NCBI GenBank assembly: GCA_949592205.1
Contig: CATIUR010000003.1
Location: forward strand, 79,202,501-79,266,500
Reading direction: 5' to 3'
DNA length: 64,000 bases
From: Helichrysum umbraculigerum
Taxonomy: Eukaryota > Streptophyta > Magnoliopsida > Asterales > Asteraceae
Below are positions 48,601 to 60,283 of this stretch, piece after piece; position 1 is the stretch's first letter; each line of letters begins with the position of its first letter. The notes below the pieces were generated by a model. The model had not been told where the DNA came from and ran no database searches. It saw only the letters and a program-made list of their open reading frames with translations. The position numbers and the translations under genes are program-made.

Positions 48601-50289
48601 AGTCATGTAAGTTGATGATAATCTAATTTATGAATTTAATGATATGCGATGTTTGTTTGTATTTAAAATATACACTTTGGTAAGTTAATGGATTGAATCA
48701 CCACCTCTAATAACTACGTTGATTTGTTTTTAATTACAGCAATGCTCAGAAATGAAGTTGGATGGTTTGATGAAGAAGAAAACAGTGCTGATACTTTGTC
48801 TATGCGACTAGCAAATGATGCAACGTTTGTGAGAGCGGCTTTCAGCAACCGACTTTCCATATTCATACAAGATTTCACCGCAGTTATTGTGGCGTTTCTA
48901 ATTGGGATGCTACTACAGTGGCGGTTGGCACTGGTGGCTTTAGCCACGTTCCCAGTTCTAACCCTTTCTGCCATTGCTCAGGTATATATGTTTGTTATTT
49001 ACGCATCAGATGACTCACTTCTGGATTTCACAAATTTGACATTAATTTAAACTCTGCAGAAACTATGGCTAGCTGGATTTTCAAAGGGAATACAGGAAAT
49101 GCACAGGAAAGCATCTTTGGTCCTTGAAGATGCAGTTAGAAACATATACACAGTTGTGTCGTTTTGTGCTGGTAACAAAGTAATGGAGCTTTACAGATAT
49201 CAGTTACGGAAAATATTCACAAAAAGCTTCTTGCATGGTATGGCTATCGGATTTGCCTTTGGTTTTTCACAGTTTCTTCTTTTCGCCTGCAATGCGATTC
49301 TTCTATGGTACACTGCACTTTCTATTAAGAACGGACACGTGGATCTCTCAACTGCCATCAAAGAATTCATGGTTTTCTCCTTTGCCACTTTTGCCCTTGT
49401 GGAGCCATTTGGTTTGGCCCCATATATTTTAAAGAGAAGAAAGTCTCTGATTTCGGTTTTTGAAATAATAGATCGAGTCCCAAAAATTGAGCCTGATGAC
49501 ACTGCTGCTTTGAAGCCTCCAAATGTGTATGGAAGTATCGAGTTAAAACATGTTGACTTTTCTTACCCGACCCGGCCTGAAATTCTGGTGCTGAGCAATT
49601 TCAGTCTTAAAGTCACTGGTGGCCAAACCATTGCGGTCGTGGGTGTTTCAGGATCTGGGAAAAGCACTATAATTTCCTTGATTGAGCGGTTTTATGATCC
49701 AGTTGCGGGCCAGGTCATGTTAGACGGTCGGGATTTAAAGCAATTCAACTTGAGATGGTTGAGAAATCACCTTGGTGTTGTTCAACAAGAACCGATAATC
49801 TTCTCGACAACCATACGTGAAAATATTATTTATGCACGGCATAATGCAAGTGAGGCTGAAGTCAAAGAGGCTGCAAGAATCGCTAATGCTCACCATTTCA
49901 TCAGTAATTTGCCTCATGGGTATGATACCCATGTCGGAATGAGGGGTGTTGACTTGACCCCTGGTCAGAAACAGCGTATCGCAATTGCTAGGGTTGTTTT
50001 AAAAAATGCACCTATTTTGTTATTAGATGAGGCAAGCTCGTCGATCGAGTCGGAATCGAGTCGGGTGGTTCAGGAGGCTCTTGATACCCTAATTATGGGG
50101 AATAAAACGACCATTCTTATAGCCCATAGAGCTGCTATGATGAAGCATGTTGACAATATTGTTGTATTGAATGGAGGTCGGATAGTTGAGGAAGGTTCCC
50201 ATGATTCATTAATGTCAAAAAACGGTTTGTATGTTCGGTTAATGCAACCTCATTTTGGAAAAGGTATACGTCAACATAGGCTGCTATAG
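39679..50289 (+). CDS. ABCB20: ABC transporter B family, ABCB6/ABCB20-type P-glycoprotein
   Basis: Eleven exons: 39679-40053, 43773-43827, 43912-44087, 44535-44735, 44812-45071, 45476-45786, 45873-46093, 46534-46874, 47312-48105, 48740-48981 and 49060-50289. The sum is 4206 bases (1401 aa), close to the Arabidopsis ABCB6/20 length. All junctions are GT-AG and in phase. Order: acidic Pro-rich N terminus (RGGLFGWSPPRQQPLTPVSE), TMD1, NBD1, Ser-rich linker (about residues 640-780), TMD2, NBD2. NBD1 has Walker A GRNGSGKSS and Walker B ILLLDEV. NBD2 has Walker A GVSGSGKST, signature LTPGQ, Walker B ILLLDEASS and H-loop IAHR. In NBD1 the signature reads LSEEQ and the H-loop IARR. Arabidopsis ABCB6/20 are plasma-membrane auxin exporters; that substrate is inferred here. 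Intron 1 is 3.7 kb. The symbol denotes the ABCB6/20 clade, not a specific paralogue. Confidence 0.95.
41574..41690 (+). mobile_element. Partial SINE (Au-like 3' part) in ABCB intron 1
   Basis: GGCCGGAGGTCCTTCTGGAAG, a TCTCTACCCCCGG segment, then GTCTACATCACACC and ATACCCCGCCTATGACGGGA, ending GGGTATTGTTA, are the landmarks of the 3' half of plant Au-type SINEs. The tRNA-like 5' half with A and B boxes is missing or unrecognisable. Confidence 0.65.
44111..44451. mobile_element. hAT-like MITE in ABCB intron 3
   Basis: It begins AGGTGGCAATTTGAACCCAT. The flanks ACAACTAG (44103-44110) and CCAACTAG (44452-44459) agree in 7 of 8 bases. Related sequences occur in introns 5 (from about 45119), 7 (ending near 46460) and 8 (from about 46945), all with AGAGGTGG ends and TGGGTC/GACCCA words. 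Confidence 0.6.
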
Positions 50290-51391
50290 TTGTGGGCCAA
50301 AATCGGGCCATTATTCATTGTGGTGGCAGGTAGCGGTGGTGGTGGTGGATGTAGCGGCAGCATGTGGGGATCATGAGGTGAGAAATAGGTTTGTAGATTG
50401 CATATTCTTTTGGAGGCCTAAGCCTTCATGATATATTGTTTTGTTGATTGTAGAATGGTAGTTGGTAATGTTCCACTTTTGTTCTTTCCATTTTTCGTTC
50501 TGTGTTTTGTTTGTTTTTCACTTGGTATCTTGAACATTTTGTAGATTTGTATATGCTTTTTACTTTTGTGCAAGCTTATATGAGGCTAAAAAGGAGAAAG
50601 TGAAGGTATTTATTGTAATCTTTTATGTATATAATGAGGCTTAGAGTTGATTCAAGTTTGTTTTTAGTTTCTTGTTCACTTAGCTTATGCCTTTGCCCTT
50701 GTATTGTCAGTATTTATACGTACCGAGTGTTGACATTTATTGTAATCAAGGTAATATGTGAAACCACCAGCTAGTCATCTTAAGAAACTAAACAACAAGA
50801 AAAAGAAAATGAAGTCATTCTTGTTCAACGCTTGCATCTAAATGTGTTCAGTTGGTTGGATTTCGGTTTATTTGGTTTACTTGGGTTTGGGTCAGCCACT
50901 TTAATAGTATGTTATAAACGCAGCATAACTGAAATATACCAACTGAATAATCCAAATGGTTTATTCGGTTCGGGTCCTAAACCATATGGTGAGTACCCAA
51001 AACCAATCCGAAAACTGGTACGAATTCTTGGTTTAAAGCCAAATGTCCGATCAATAACCGCATGACTCAACCGGTTAACCTAATTCATTTTGATTGAGTG
51101 GTAATTTGGGTCGAACCATTTATTGAACAGCCTACTTAAGTGCATTATATTCTATTTGACTATTTGAGCACTGAGCACTGAGCAGTAGTCTTTTTTTATT
51201 ATTTTTATTTTTTCTTTGGTAAAGGCGTGAAAATGATATTTTGGGTAAGAAGTTTTGTTATCAAGGGAACAACACATTAAGGAGAAAAATAGCACCCAAA
51301 TTATTCCATTTCCATCGCATAATTATTTTGGACGCTAAAACAAACATTAGTGAACTTGAGAGTCAGCAGTGGCTCAACTAATACCAGCCAT
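50290..51391. other. ABCB 3' UTR and intergenic DNA
   Basis: The first 350 bases look like the transcribed tail of the ABCB gene, with a GGTGGTGGTGG run at about 50335. About 50840-51110 is a diverged GGTTTGGGTT/GGTTCGGGTC low-complexity repeat. There is no gene. Confidence 0.45.
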
Positions 51392-51488
51392 ACACGTGTC
51401 TTTACCTGACCCCATTAACCGGACATGCTAAGGTATCGGCAACCTGTAATACCGGTTCCTTAGGCCGTTATTTCTGTTATTTATAAAC
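51392..51488 (+). promoter_or_regulatory. Aquaporin promoter: G-box and TATA box
   Basis: ACACGTGTC (51392-51400) contains a perfect CACGTG G-box/ABRE core. TTATAAAC (51481-51488) lies 69-76 bases before the start codon and is a good TATA box. The G-box would suit light or abscisic-acid input, but that is inference. Confidence 0.55.
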
Positions 51489-51556
51489 ACAATACTCTAC
51501 ATACCTTTCACCCTTACTCACTTTAGTTTTCCAGACAAAAATTAATCCACAAAAAC

Positions 51557-52754
51557 ATGCCTATTTCCAGAATCACAATTGGAACTCCGGGGGAGGCCAG
51601 CCACCCTGATACACTCAAAGCCGGCCTTTCGGAGTTCATCTCAACCTTCATTTTCGTATTCGCCGGTGAAGGATCCGGCATGGCTTACAGTATGTTAATC
51701 ATGCTCCTATCTCATTTTCTTTTTAATGTGATTATCTTTATGATCTCTTATATATATTGGAGTAATTATTATTTTTTGTTTTGGTCAGGTAAGTTGACGT
51801 ACGATGCACCAAACACTCCATCAGGACTAGTGGCTGCGTCACTAGCCCATGCGTTCGCCTTGTTTGTGGCGGTTTCAATCGGTGCTAACATTTCTGGTGG
51901 TCATGTAAATCCAGCAGTCACGTTCGCCTCATTTATTGGTGGCAATATTTCGTTCTTGAGTGCCATTGTGTATTGGATCGGTCAATTAGTTGGGTCCGTA
52001 GTTGCCTGCTTGCTCCTTCAGTATGTCACTGGCGGAATGGTGAGATTGTTGTAGTACTAAACTGGTGTTTAGGATTGTGTTTGCACACTGATTTGCATTT
52101 TAAATCGTAGATGATTACTTTTGAGTAATTGAATTAGTTATTTGATTATTCAATAGTCATTTAAAAATAATCACTTTAACACACAACTGAAAATTACCAA
52201 CTTATACTCCCTTTGTCCCAAAGTAAGTGTCTACAGTATAAATGACAAACAGTTTTAGGTATTTGCAATCGATCCCTTGCTTATTTTGTAAGTGGACATT
52301 TATTTTCCAAACAAATTTGATTTTGGACAGAGGGAGTAACTATTATGCGAACTTAATATGATAACATGATTAAATTACATTGTAGGAAACGGCGGCATTT
52401 GGGTTATCAGCAGATGTTACTATTGGAAATGCACTTGTATTGGAGATTGTGATGACGTTCGGGCTAGTCTACACAGTGTACGCCACTGCAGTGGATCCAA
52501 AGAAGGGCAATATCGGAATTATTGCACCTTTGGCGATCGGTTTGATTGTGGGTGCCAATATCTTAGTAGGTGGTGCGTTTGATGGTGCGTCAATGAACCC
52601 AGCGGTCTGTTTTGGTCCAGCGGTTGTGAGTGGGACATGGAAACATCATTGGATCTATTGGGTCGGTCCGTTTATTGGTGCTGCGATTGCAGCACTTATA
52701 TATGACAATATCTTCATAGATGAGCACGAACAGCTTCCAGTGACGGATTATTGA
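51557..52754 (+). CDS. TIP1: Tonoplast intrinsic protein, TIP1 subfamily aquaporin
   Basis: Three exons: 51557-51689, 51789-52039 and 52386-52754. Total is 753 bases (250 aa plus stop), normal for TIPs. Junctions are GT-AG and in phase. The N terminus (MPISRITIGTPGEASHPDTL) and the block EIVMTFGLVYTVYATAVDPK are TIP1-like and closest to TIP1;3 as I recall it. Both NPA boxes are intact (GGHVNPAVTF and ASMNPAVCF). H2 carries the TIP histidine (LAHAFALF). Six membrane segments are expected. It would move water, and possibly small solutes such as urea or hydrogen peroxide, across the vacuolar membrane. Intron 2 contains a Stowaway MITE. No defect is seen. Confidence 0.95.
52207..52336. mobile_element. 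Stowaway MITE in aquaporin intron 2
   Basis: The ends CTCCCTTTGTCC and GGACAGAGGGAG are flanked by TA on both sides (52205-52206 and 52337-52338). The length is 130 bp. Confidence 0.9.
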
Positions 52755-53960
52755 TCATATATAGTTCCGGATGATTATTTCGTTTTCAAGTTTAGTTTAT
52801 GATTATGAAGGAGAACAAGTAGCGAATTAACGTTTCCATTTTGGAAGTTAGGCTAAGGTTATCTAATTGCTTTTAGGGGATTAAATAAGATGTCTTGTTT
52901 GGTTTTGCTCTTTATAGTATGAACTTTATCGATTATGTTTTTGTTCCTCGGAATGATTATGTTGCAAATAGAATGTTGGTCAATAACCAAACTAAATTTT
53001 TTTTCAGTATGCTATATAACTACATAGTGTGAAAGTGTGAATGCCTTAAGTGGTTGAACATAAACCAGTGTTATATTCAAGTTCTTCTACAATTTCATAA
53101 GAACTCTTCAACTTATTTGGTTTTGTTGCTTTACGAATCGCCGGACATTTGGGGATTCTTATTAGACACCAAATATGTTTCCCTTGCTTCATATCTACGA
53201 TTCTAGGTTCGATCACATCAAATGCTCCCTAAAGAGCTTGACTTCTTCAAATTGTGGTTACTTGAGTAGGTTTGAGGGTCAATCTGCAGAATATGGAGTT
53301 AATGATTTTTTGTTGTTTGTGATCAAGAAACTACTTGACACAAGAAAGGGAATTAACTTGCAGTTATGAACAACCTCTTGAGAGATGTGCAATACTTTAA
53401 GAAAGAAAACAGCCAATATAATTGATGTTATTATCTTCCATACAATCATCAATCAACCAGAACTCTTCAAGTTTGCTAAATTTAAAATCTTACTCACGAA
53501 AGAGCAACGATCCAGAAACTTTCTACAAGAAAATAAACCGAAAAATTAAAACTCAACAATATATGATTAAGTTTTCATCAAAATCTGCAAGAAAAGCACT
53601 AAATTAGGACACAAATTCTTGAATTGTGACTACTCTTCCTCCATGTTTGATGTAAGGTTTGTTCCCTAAACCAGTGAAGACAATTACGGCTTTGGTTCAG
53701 AATCCAAAGGGTGAATGCAGAGAATTCGTGTAGAAACTTCATCTGGTAAATTTCTTATATAATCTTCATCAAATATCCAAATGAATTTGGATACACAGTA
53801 TTAACAATGGATAATAGTTAGATGTATTTGCAGACACTAATCTAGTAAGTTTATTGGAGTAACATTTATTAAGTATATATTAGTGATCATTGAGTCGAGG
53901 TTAAACCTTTCACACTCAGACCTCAAGGTTGCGTCATGAAGGCTAGAGCTCTTTGAATCG
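52755..53960. other. Gene-free stretch
   Basis: The first 200 bases are probably the 3' UTR of the aquaporin gene. The remainder has only short chance frames. Confidence 0.5.
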
Positions 53961-53969
53961 AGCTAAAAC

Positions 53970-54352
53970 TTGTTGGTGCAAACTAAATCCCACATTGGAA
54001 AATAAAAGATAATTATGTCTGCATATAAGTTCATCAGGAGGTGGCAATTTGAGACCCATGGGTCTAGTTGGGTTTTTTAATTTTTATAGATGGGTATGAT
54101 TGGGTAATTAAAATAAAGATTAAGTATATCATTATTACCTATTGGGTCATAATGAGTAATAATGATATACTTAAGTTTTTTTTTAATTACCCAAATAGAC
54201 CCATCTATAAAGATTAGAAAAACCCAACTAGACCCATGGGTCTTAAATTGCCACCTCTGTCTACTTCATGTGCTACTCTCTCTATCACAAATTATTTTTA
54301 GAGTGGAACCTCAGTAGGCTTATATTTTGCCGCTAAAGTATGATCCTAACAC
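53970..54352 (+). mobile_element. Possible copia LTR fragment split by a MITE
   Basis: TGTTGGTGCAAACTAAATCC, then CACATTGG, is a frequent start of Ty1/copia LTRs. The right-hand part (54260-54352) fits its continuation. It is interrupted by the fold-back MITE at 54038-54257. There is no PBS and the end is uncertain. Confidence 0.4.
54038..54257. mobile_element. Fold-back MITE, GAGGTGGCAATTT family
   Basis: Two arms of about 90 bp are nearly perfect inverted copies, running from GAGGTGGCAATTTGAGACCC to its complement GGGTCTTAAATTGCCACCTC. It is of the same type as the repeats in the ABCB introns. Confidence 0.85.
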
Positions 54353-54799
54353 ATTTATGGTTTTCAATAAATAAGAATGCAAACATAAGTCGCTCAAAGC
54401 AACAACAACATTACAAGTGTTGGGTGAATTTGTAGAAAGATTAGGAAATAATTAAGGGAGATGTGAGTTGGTACAAGTTTTTTATGCTTATTTACAACCA
54501 TGTTTTCGATCTACAACTTCACCAAGATCAAATGTGTCTAACTAAATGATAGATATGATGAGTCGAGTTTCGTAATTACCTCGGGCTTGACAGTTTTTGC
54601 ATCCTATAGTCACTAATATAAGCTCTATACCAGTAAGTCAGTAACATAAATTCAGGATCCAACTCGTATAAATGAAATATTAAGCACTAACTTCACAAAA
54701 ATGTACAAATGATTTTTATGGCATGTGAGGATGCGTAGACCATAAACCTCTTTTATCTTTAACTTCTTATACAAACTTGTGAATCAAGTGTTATGTCTC

Positions 54800-55145
54800 T
54801 TTGAATTCTTTGATCCAAAGGTTTCTCACTCTTCAACAAAAGCAGAGTATTGATACCTTGACGGCTTGACATGACGGTTTTTAGTCTTTTACATTGAAAT
54901 GGTTTAAGGATCTATTGCAATTGTTGAATATGGATCATACAGCACCCGTGACGTTATTTTGTGATAGTCAATCAACAATGCATATTGCTGCAGCCTGCAA
55001 ATACAGTTTTCACGAACGCATTAAACATATCAAGGTAGATTGCCATTTCATTGGAGATGAAAATCAATCTCGAAATGTTGATACAACCTTTGTGCTAGCT
55101 AAGGAACAACTTACCAAAGGATTTGTCCCAATTAAATTAAATTAA
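54800..55145 (+). pseudogene. Ty1/copia pol fragment (end of RNase H)
   Basis: The frame encodes words such as VSHSSTKAEY, a stop, then VTLFCDSQSTMHIAA and FHERIKHIKVDCHFI. These are the C-terminal RNase H motifs of copia polyproteins (the catalytic Asp in CDSQ is kept). There is a stop after KAEY and a frame change before 54894. No RT or integrase remains upstream. Confidence 0.85.
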
Positions 55146-55285
55146 ATTGGATCAAATTGCTTCTGTATCAGTACAAAGTACAAACTGAAATACAGAAAAC
55201 TTAAATAATTAAAAGGAAACTAAGTAATTAAAAAAAAAGACAAGTAACAAGATTTTGTAAATAAGCACACCTTTTATTATAGGGA

Positions 55286-55365
55286 TTTATTTTTAGTACA
55301 AGTGAGAGAGAAGTGTATGTGACTTCGATGCCTCTCGATGATGAAAATAAACAAACTTATATAGG
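55286..55365 (-). promoter_or_regulatory. Pararetroviral promoter: TATA box and poly(A) signal
   Basis: On the minus strand CCTATATAAG (55356-55365) is followed about 65 bases later by AATAAA (55286-55291). A TATA box closely followed by a polyadenylation signal is how caulimovirids make a terminally redundant pregenomic RNA. TGACGTC at about 55422-55428 on the minus strand resembles an as-1 half-site and lies upstream of the TATA box, as in 35S-type promoters. Confidence 0.7.
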
Positions 55366-55572
55366 CGAAATGGGATGGAATATGCCATCAGATATTCGCC
55401 AATAATACAGACTTTACAAGACGTCAAAATAAAGGGCCTACAAGCTTTAATACATGGCCAACATCTTTTGACAAACTTATTCAATTATTTGGCACACTTA
55501 TTAGAAAACGATAATTAAATATCCATCATGGACCACACCTGCCAATCTTTTCACAACTTTAAGGCTTAATAA

Positions 55573-57500
55573 TATAACACCCCTCGTATAATACAACAAT
55601 TGTATATTATTAACACGGAAGCGAATATTTTTAAAACATCATCATACCCTGTACATTAAAATAATGTACATATACTGGTTACATTCCAAACACACCATAA
55701 GTTAAAACCATTTAAGTTACTACACATCAACTACATTAAACGGGGTATTATATTGTTTCAAACTTAGTTTATAACAAAACATGTCAGAGTAGCACGACCA
55801 GTCAAACATTCCCCGCTACTGGACCGTCAAAATCCTGCAACCCACATCCCAAAACATAACCTGCAGGAAGTAAATTGAGGGATTAGCACAAAGCTAAGTG
55901 AATGAATTCATCACACACCAATTAACTTAGCTCAACTACTTGTTTACATCAAACAACCGTAAACATGTAATCAACAATTCAACAATTCCATGAATGAGGA
56001 TCGGTGGCTCTGGGGAATACCATAATACCCGGGTGGCTCCCCAAAAACACTTATCCAACCATATCCGTATGGCCATTACGGATGAGACCGATAGCTACCA
56101 GTTATTATAGTCAAACACAGGTTCTACACACAACGAATGAATCAAGCCCCTGTGTAATTCATATAATAACCAACCAACTCAACCAACCAACTCAACTTGT
56201 TGACCTCATTAACAACTGATAACCAAAGGTCAATTAGCACGTAGATTTATAAGCAACAATATCAACCAAATAATTCAACAATTATATCTACGTTCACGTG
56301 TTGCAACCAAGCAGTTACAACTAAATCAAAAGGTGAGTTCTTAATCCACTCACCGATACCTCAGGAGTCAACACACTCAGCTACTAATCACTGAGTCTTT
56401 GGGGTATCTGAAACACCACACAAAACACACAAGTTAGTAACTTGTCATCAACCAATAATACTTATGTAAACAATAACATTACACAAGTAATCACATTTCA
56501 AATTAAGCATAAGTACTAGTTATAATAATATAACAACTTATATAACATTCAAGTACTTATCAAAACAACTATCACATAACTGACCAGGATCCGCCGGATA
56601 CAGCCCAGGATCCACCGGATCCCTTACTGATCCGCCGGATCAAAGACCAGATCCTCCGGATCCTTAATAATATAGTACCGACCACACGAGATCCGCCATA
56701 TCATACACGGATCATAACCGGATACAATTAATAATGCTTAGGATCCGCCGGATCAGCTAGATGATCCGCCGGATCAATGGTTTAGGTTCTGGATCCGCCG
56801 GATCAACCACTTGATCCGCCGGATCAAGCTATTTTGCAGGTTTCCTGTTCATCCTGTACAACATATCAACTTTCGAATTTTATTACTAAACTCACCAAAT
56901 TCATGTTATAGAATCAATATAACATCAACATTAACAACAATAACAGTTTATAACTTTCCTATATCACCATGCAACCTTAATCTTCACGAATCACACATAT
57001 GAGTTCAATCCTAATCAAAATCATTAAAACAACTTACTTGTTTAGAACGAAGAACACGATGATTAGGATAATCAACTAGTTAGAATCAAGATCACAAGCT
57101 CAAGATCAAGATTACAACTTCCGTTTGATTTGATTTTGATATAGGTTTGTTAGGTTTTAAGGTTTTGTTTGAGTTTCAAAGGAAGTACGTACTAATTTCT
57201 AATTTAGGAAAGTTCCTAAATATAGGTCGGCCTAAAACATTTCAACCGACCCCGTATCCACTTAAAACAATACCTTTTAAAACATATTGTCTGGAACCTA
57301 AAAACCATTTGCGAGGAACTTACTTTATTTTACCGTCAGTTATAGTAAATCACAACAAACAACTATTTACTATTCACAATAAGTTCTAGAACTTATTTAT
57401 CTAAGTTTCACAGTAAAACAAGTAATATCAAATAATTTCTAACACATTTAAATAACAAATTTAAATAAGAAATTACCAGGTCACTGGAGAGGATGTTACA
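55573..57500 (-). mobile_element. Solo LTR inserted in the pararetrovirus
   Basis: In minus orientation it runs from TGTAACATCC to GGGTGTTATA (the last CA is mutated to TA), 1928 bp. It is flanked by exact AATAA duplications (55568-55572 and 57501-57505). There is no internal region. It holds a GATCCGCCGGATC array at 56587-56827. The sequence on both sides belongs to the pararetroviral intergenic region. Confidence 0.88.
56587..56827 (-). repeat. GATCCGCCGGATC palindrome array
   Basis: Nine to ten units of GGATCCGCCGGATC, or variants with ACC, TCC or CCAT centres, occur in 241 bp, some in adjacent pairs. Measured from the LTR start (57500) the array lies at about 670-915, close to the position of the TGCGACACAA arrays in the other LTRs. 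Confidence 0.92.
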
Positions 57501-57554
57501 AATAATTAGATACTGCCAAATTTGCCAGAGAGATTCCACCACGCTTTCATCTAA

Positions 57555-58125
57555 TTATAAGCATGCTCGTCGATAAACATTATCAGGTGGGGGCCATTCT
57601 TTGTCCACTAACCATAATGCGTTGCTCCATACGTCATCTCTTAATAATTTACCATCTCTGTTGCTTTTGGGCTTAGATGTTGATGCGGCCCAACTCGTTG
57701 CATAGGGCTTCAATTTCGACAAGTAGTCTTCGGGCTTCTTGGTTTTGTTTTTTGATTTCGGGCCAATGATCGCCCCAGTAGTTATCTCTTGTGGCTTTTG
57801 CAACACAGACTTGGGCTTTGAAATCCAATATTGCTTGGAGATTTCGCATTGTTGTAACTGTTTCCTTTGCTGCTCCTCGTTCCAGTTGTTGTGCCACTCC
57901 AGTGAGTATATTTGCTTCCCCTGAAGGTATTGGTGTGGTGTTTGCTTTGATTTGGTAGTGCCTGTAGAGAGCTCCTGGTTCTTGGAATGAGAATGATCCT
58001 TGATATATTCTTGGCAATGGTGTGAAATCTGGGTTATTTGTTCGTAACCATTCCTCTCGTTCCTTGACTGCGCAACTTCGTCTAATAACTCCTCTGTTAT
58101 TGCTAGACTCTTCATCAGAATTCAT
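57555..58125 (-). pseudogene. Pararetroviral downstream ORF (ORF4 position), frameshifted
   Basis: The start is taken at 58125, because ATGA joins the RNase H stop (58122-58124) to this ATG. The frame runs about 150 codons to near 57680. Related-looking sequence then continues in another frame to 57555 (ending DNVYRRACL), which implies one frameshift, or two overlapping frames. The protein is hydrophilic, with an Arg-rich N terminus (RRSCAVKEREEWL), the segment PLPRIYQGSFSFQEPGALYR and a likely coiled coil (QEARRLLVEIEAL). I do not recognise the family. The place corresponds to ORF4 of tungroviruses. Confidence 0.6.
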
Positions 58126-59837
58126 GTTGCTTGTTCTGTACATCCTGCAAAACAAAGATTTACTAACCTTGATAATGAGTCAGCAAGAATATTTTGTTTT
58201 CCATCAATATGCTCAATATTGATTTTGACTCCTGTTCCGGTTATGATGTCAGCAAATTTAAGCCATCGAACCCTAGATGCTTTATTGATATTAGTTTTGT
58301 TGTAAAAACTAATAATTGCTTGGCAATCCGTTCTTAGGGTTATCTCCTTTTGATCAAGGTAATATATCTTCAATTTTTCCAGAGAATTGATGCATGCATT
58401 TATTTCGGCATCAATTGTTGATTGCATCACTTTGAATTTTCCGCTGGCGTATGCACATATCTTTTCTTCTTTTCTGGGATCTTCCTTCTTTTTCTTCCAC
58501 TTACAAATTCCACCCCAACCTTCCATGCATCCATCTAGTTCAATGATGATGTATGACTCCTCCGGTGGTATCTGTAAATCCGGTAATGCCTTAACCTTTT
58601 CTTTGATTTTTCTGACTATAGCATAGTCAGAAGGCTTCATTTGTTTATCTCCATGGGGGTTAGTTTTCTCATAAAGGGGGCCTAACAATAAACTAAGCTT
58701 TGGAATATAATTCCTAGCATAGTTTAATATTCCCAGAAATGATCTTAAGCCTGCCTTTGTTTTAAGCTTTTCTTCATCAAAGTCACATATTCTTTTGATA
58801 ATATGTGGTTGTAGCTTTATCTTGTTTTCTCCAATTATTGCTCCCAGGAATTCAACTTCTGGGACAGCTACCTTCATATTTGTTGGAGAAAGTATTAACC
58901 CCTTTTCCTTACAAATGTTGAGCATAACCTTTAGATGCCTTTCATGATCTACTTCATTCTTTGAGAAAACGAGGATATCATCTATGTATACTGCAATGAA
59001 CTCTTTAGTTCCTCTGAAGCACTTATCCATTTTTCTCTGAAACACTGCTGGTGCATTTTTAAGTTCAAATGGCATTACTAGCCATTCATAAAGTCCTCCT
59101 GGTGCTAGGAATGCTGTCCAGGGTATTGATTCTTCAGCCATAGCAACTTGATGGAATTCTGACTTAAGATCAAATTTTGAAAAGACTTTGGCATTTCCTA
59201 TTCTCTTTAGGAGTGCATTGATTCCATGGTAATGAATACTGGTCTTTATAGGTGTTGTCATTCAGAGTTTTGTAATTGAACACCATTCTTTTTTTTCCTT
59301 TCATTTCTGTACCAGTGACTGGATCAATAATTGTTCCTGAATTGACAATCATGGCCATTGTACGATGTCTGCTTTTGCTTGGCCTGATCACTCCTAGTTT
59401 GAGTAGTGCATCTATATGTTTCTTAAAAGATGCCTCTAAGGCTGGGGTAACATGCTTTAATGGTTTATCTTGTATTGTGATATCAGGATTTATGATATCA
59501 AGTTTACAAGTTTCACCATTTTTTTCCAGTGCTTCAAAGGTTCTTCCCCAATGTACCCTTGTTCTTTTAGGTTTTTAAGGATAGGCTTGAACCTTTCCTT
59601 TATTCTTTCCGCATCCTCTTTTGAAAAGAACACCTTTTCTTGTAGCTCTTGATAGAATTCTTCATCAATTTCTAATTCTTCCAAAGCTGATGCTGCTACC
59701 TCTGTCGATGGTGATGTTTTTATTCTGGTAACCTTTTTGTATAAGGTTATCTCGTCTCCTTCAATTCTTATTCCACCATTCATTGATCTTGTGAAGTTAG
59801 TTCCAATCAGCATATCAATACCATCTCCTGTTCTCAT
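58122..59837 (-). pseudogene. Pararetroviral reverse transcriptase and RNase H, frameshifted
   Basis: RT blocks are clear: SKFDLKSEFHQVAM, IPWTAFLAPGGLYEWLVMPF and the catalytic YIDD (about 58978-58990), followed by FLGILNYARNYIP. RNase H follows with an IELDGCMEGWGG block, STIDAEINACI and a terminal IDGKQNILADSLSRL. These resemble badnavirus polymerases. Frame changes near 59545 and 59230 split the N-terminal part into three frames. A conserved Gly after MPF is Glu here (FELKNAP). The enzyme would be inactive from this copy. It would have converted pregenomic RNA to DNA. Confidence 0.9.
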
Positions 59838-60283
59838 CTCTAGGGCAAATATTAATGGTATTCGAAATTTATTTCCTTCTATCCTGAATTTCCCGCCTTT
59901 ATCCTTTGATTTGTTGATTGCCTTGAATTGAGGCCATTAAAATAAATGACCTTGTTCATTTCTTCCAGCGCCTCAGTGGGTACTGATAATTTATTGATGC
60001 AGCACGATGTTGCCCCAGTGTCAATAATGGCTTTTACTTTGAAAAGCCTAATGCCAGGTATATCGAATTCTACCTCAACATTATAAAGCTGATTATTGAC
60101 TTTTCTTATCTTTTGTTGCTCAGCGCCACCTTCTGTTTTCTTGGTGATTTGAACTTCATCTTCAATCAAGGCCTTTACTTGTTGTTTCCCTAAAGGTCGA
60201 AACACTTCATCAAAGCCCATTTTTCCTTGTAGGTATTCATTTTCTTGCCGAAGATCTTTAATTTGGACCTCCATTTTTGCTAT
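59838..60283 (-). pseudogene. Pararetroviral aspartic protease segment
   Basis: After the TAA at 60284-60286, the same frame continues with MEVQIKDLRQ at 60274 and a coiled-coil start. It then reaches the protease active site IDTGATSCC (about 60005-60030). The frame ends at 59879, and homology goes on in another frame from about 59910, so there is a frameshift. In the intact virus type this protease cuts the polyprotein. Confidence 0.82.
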
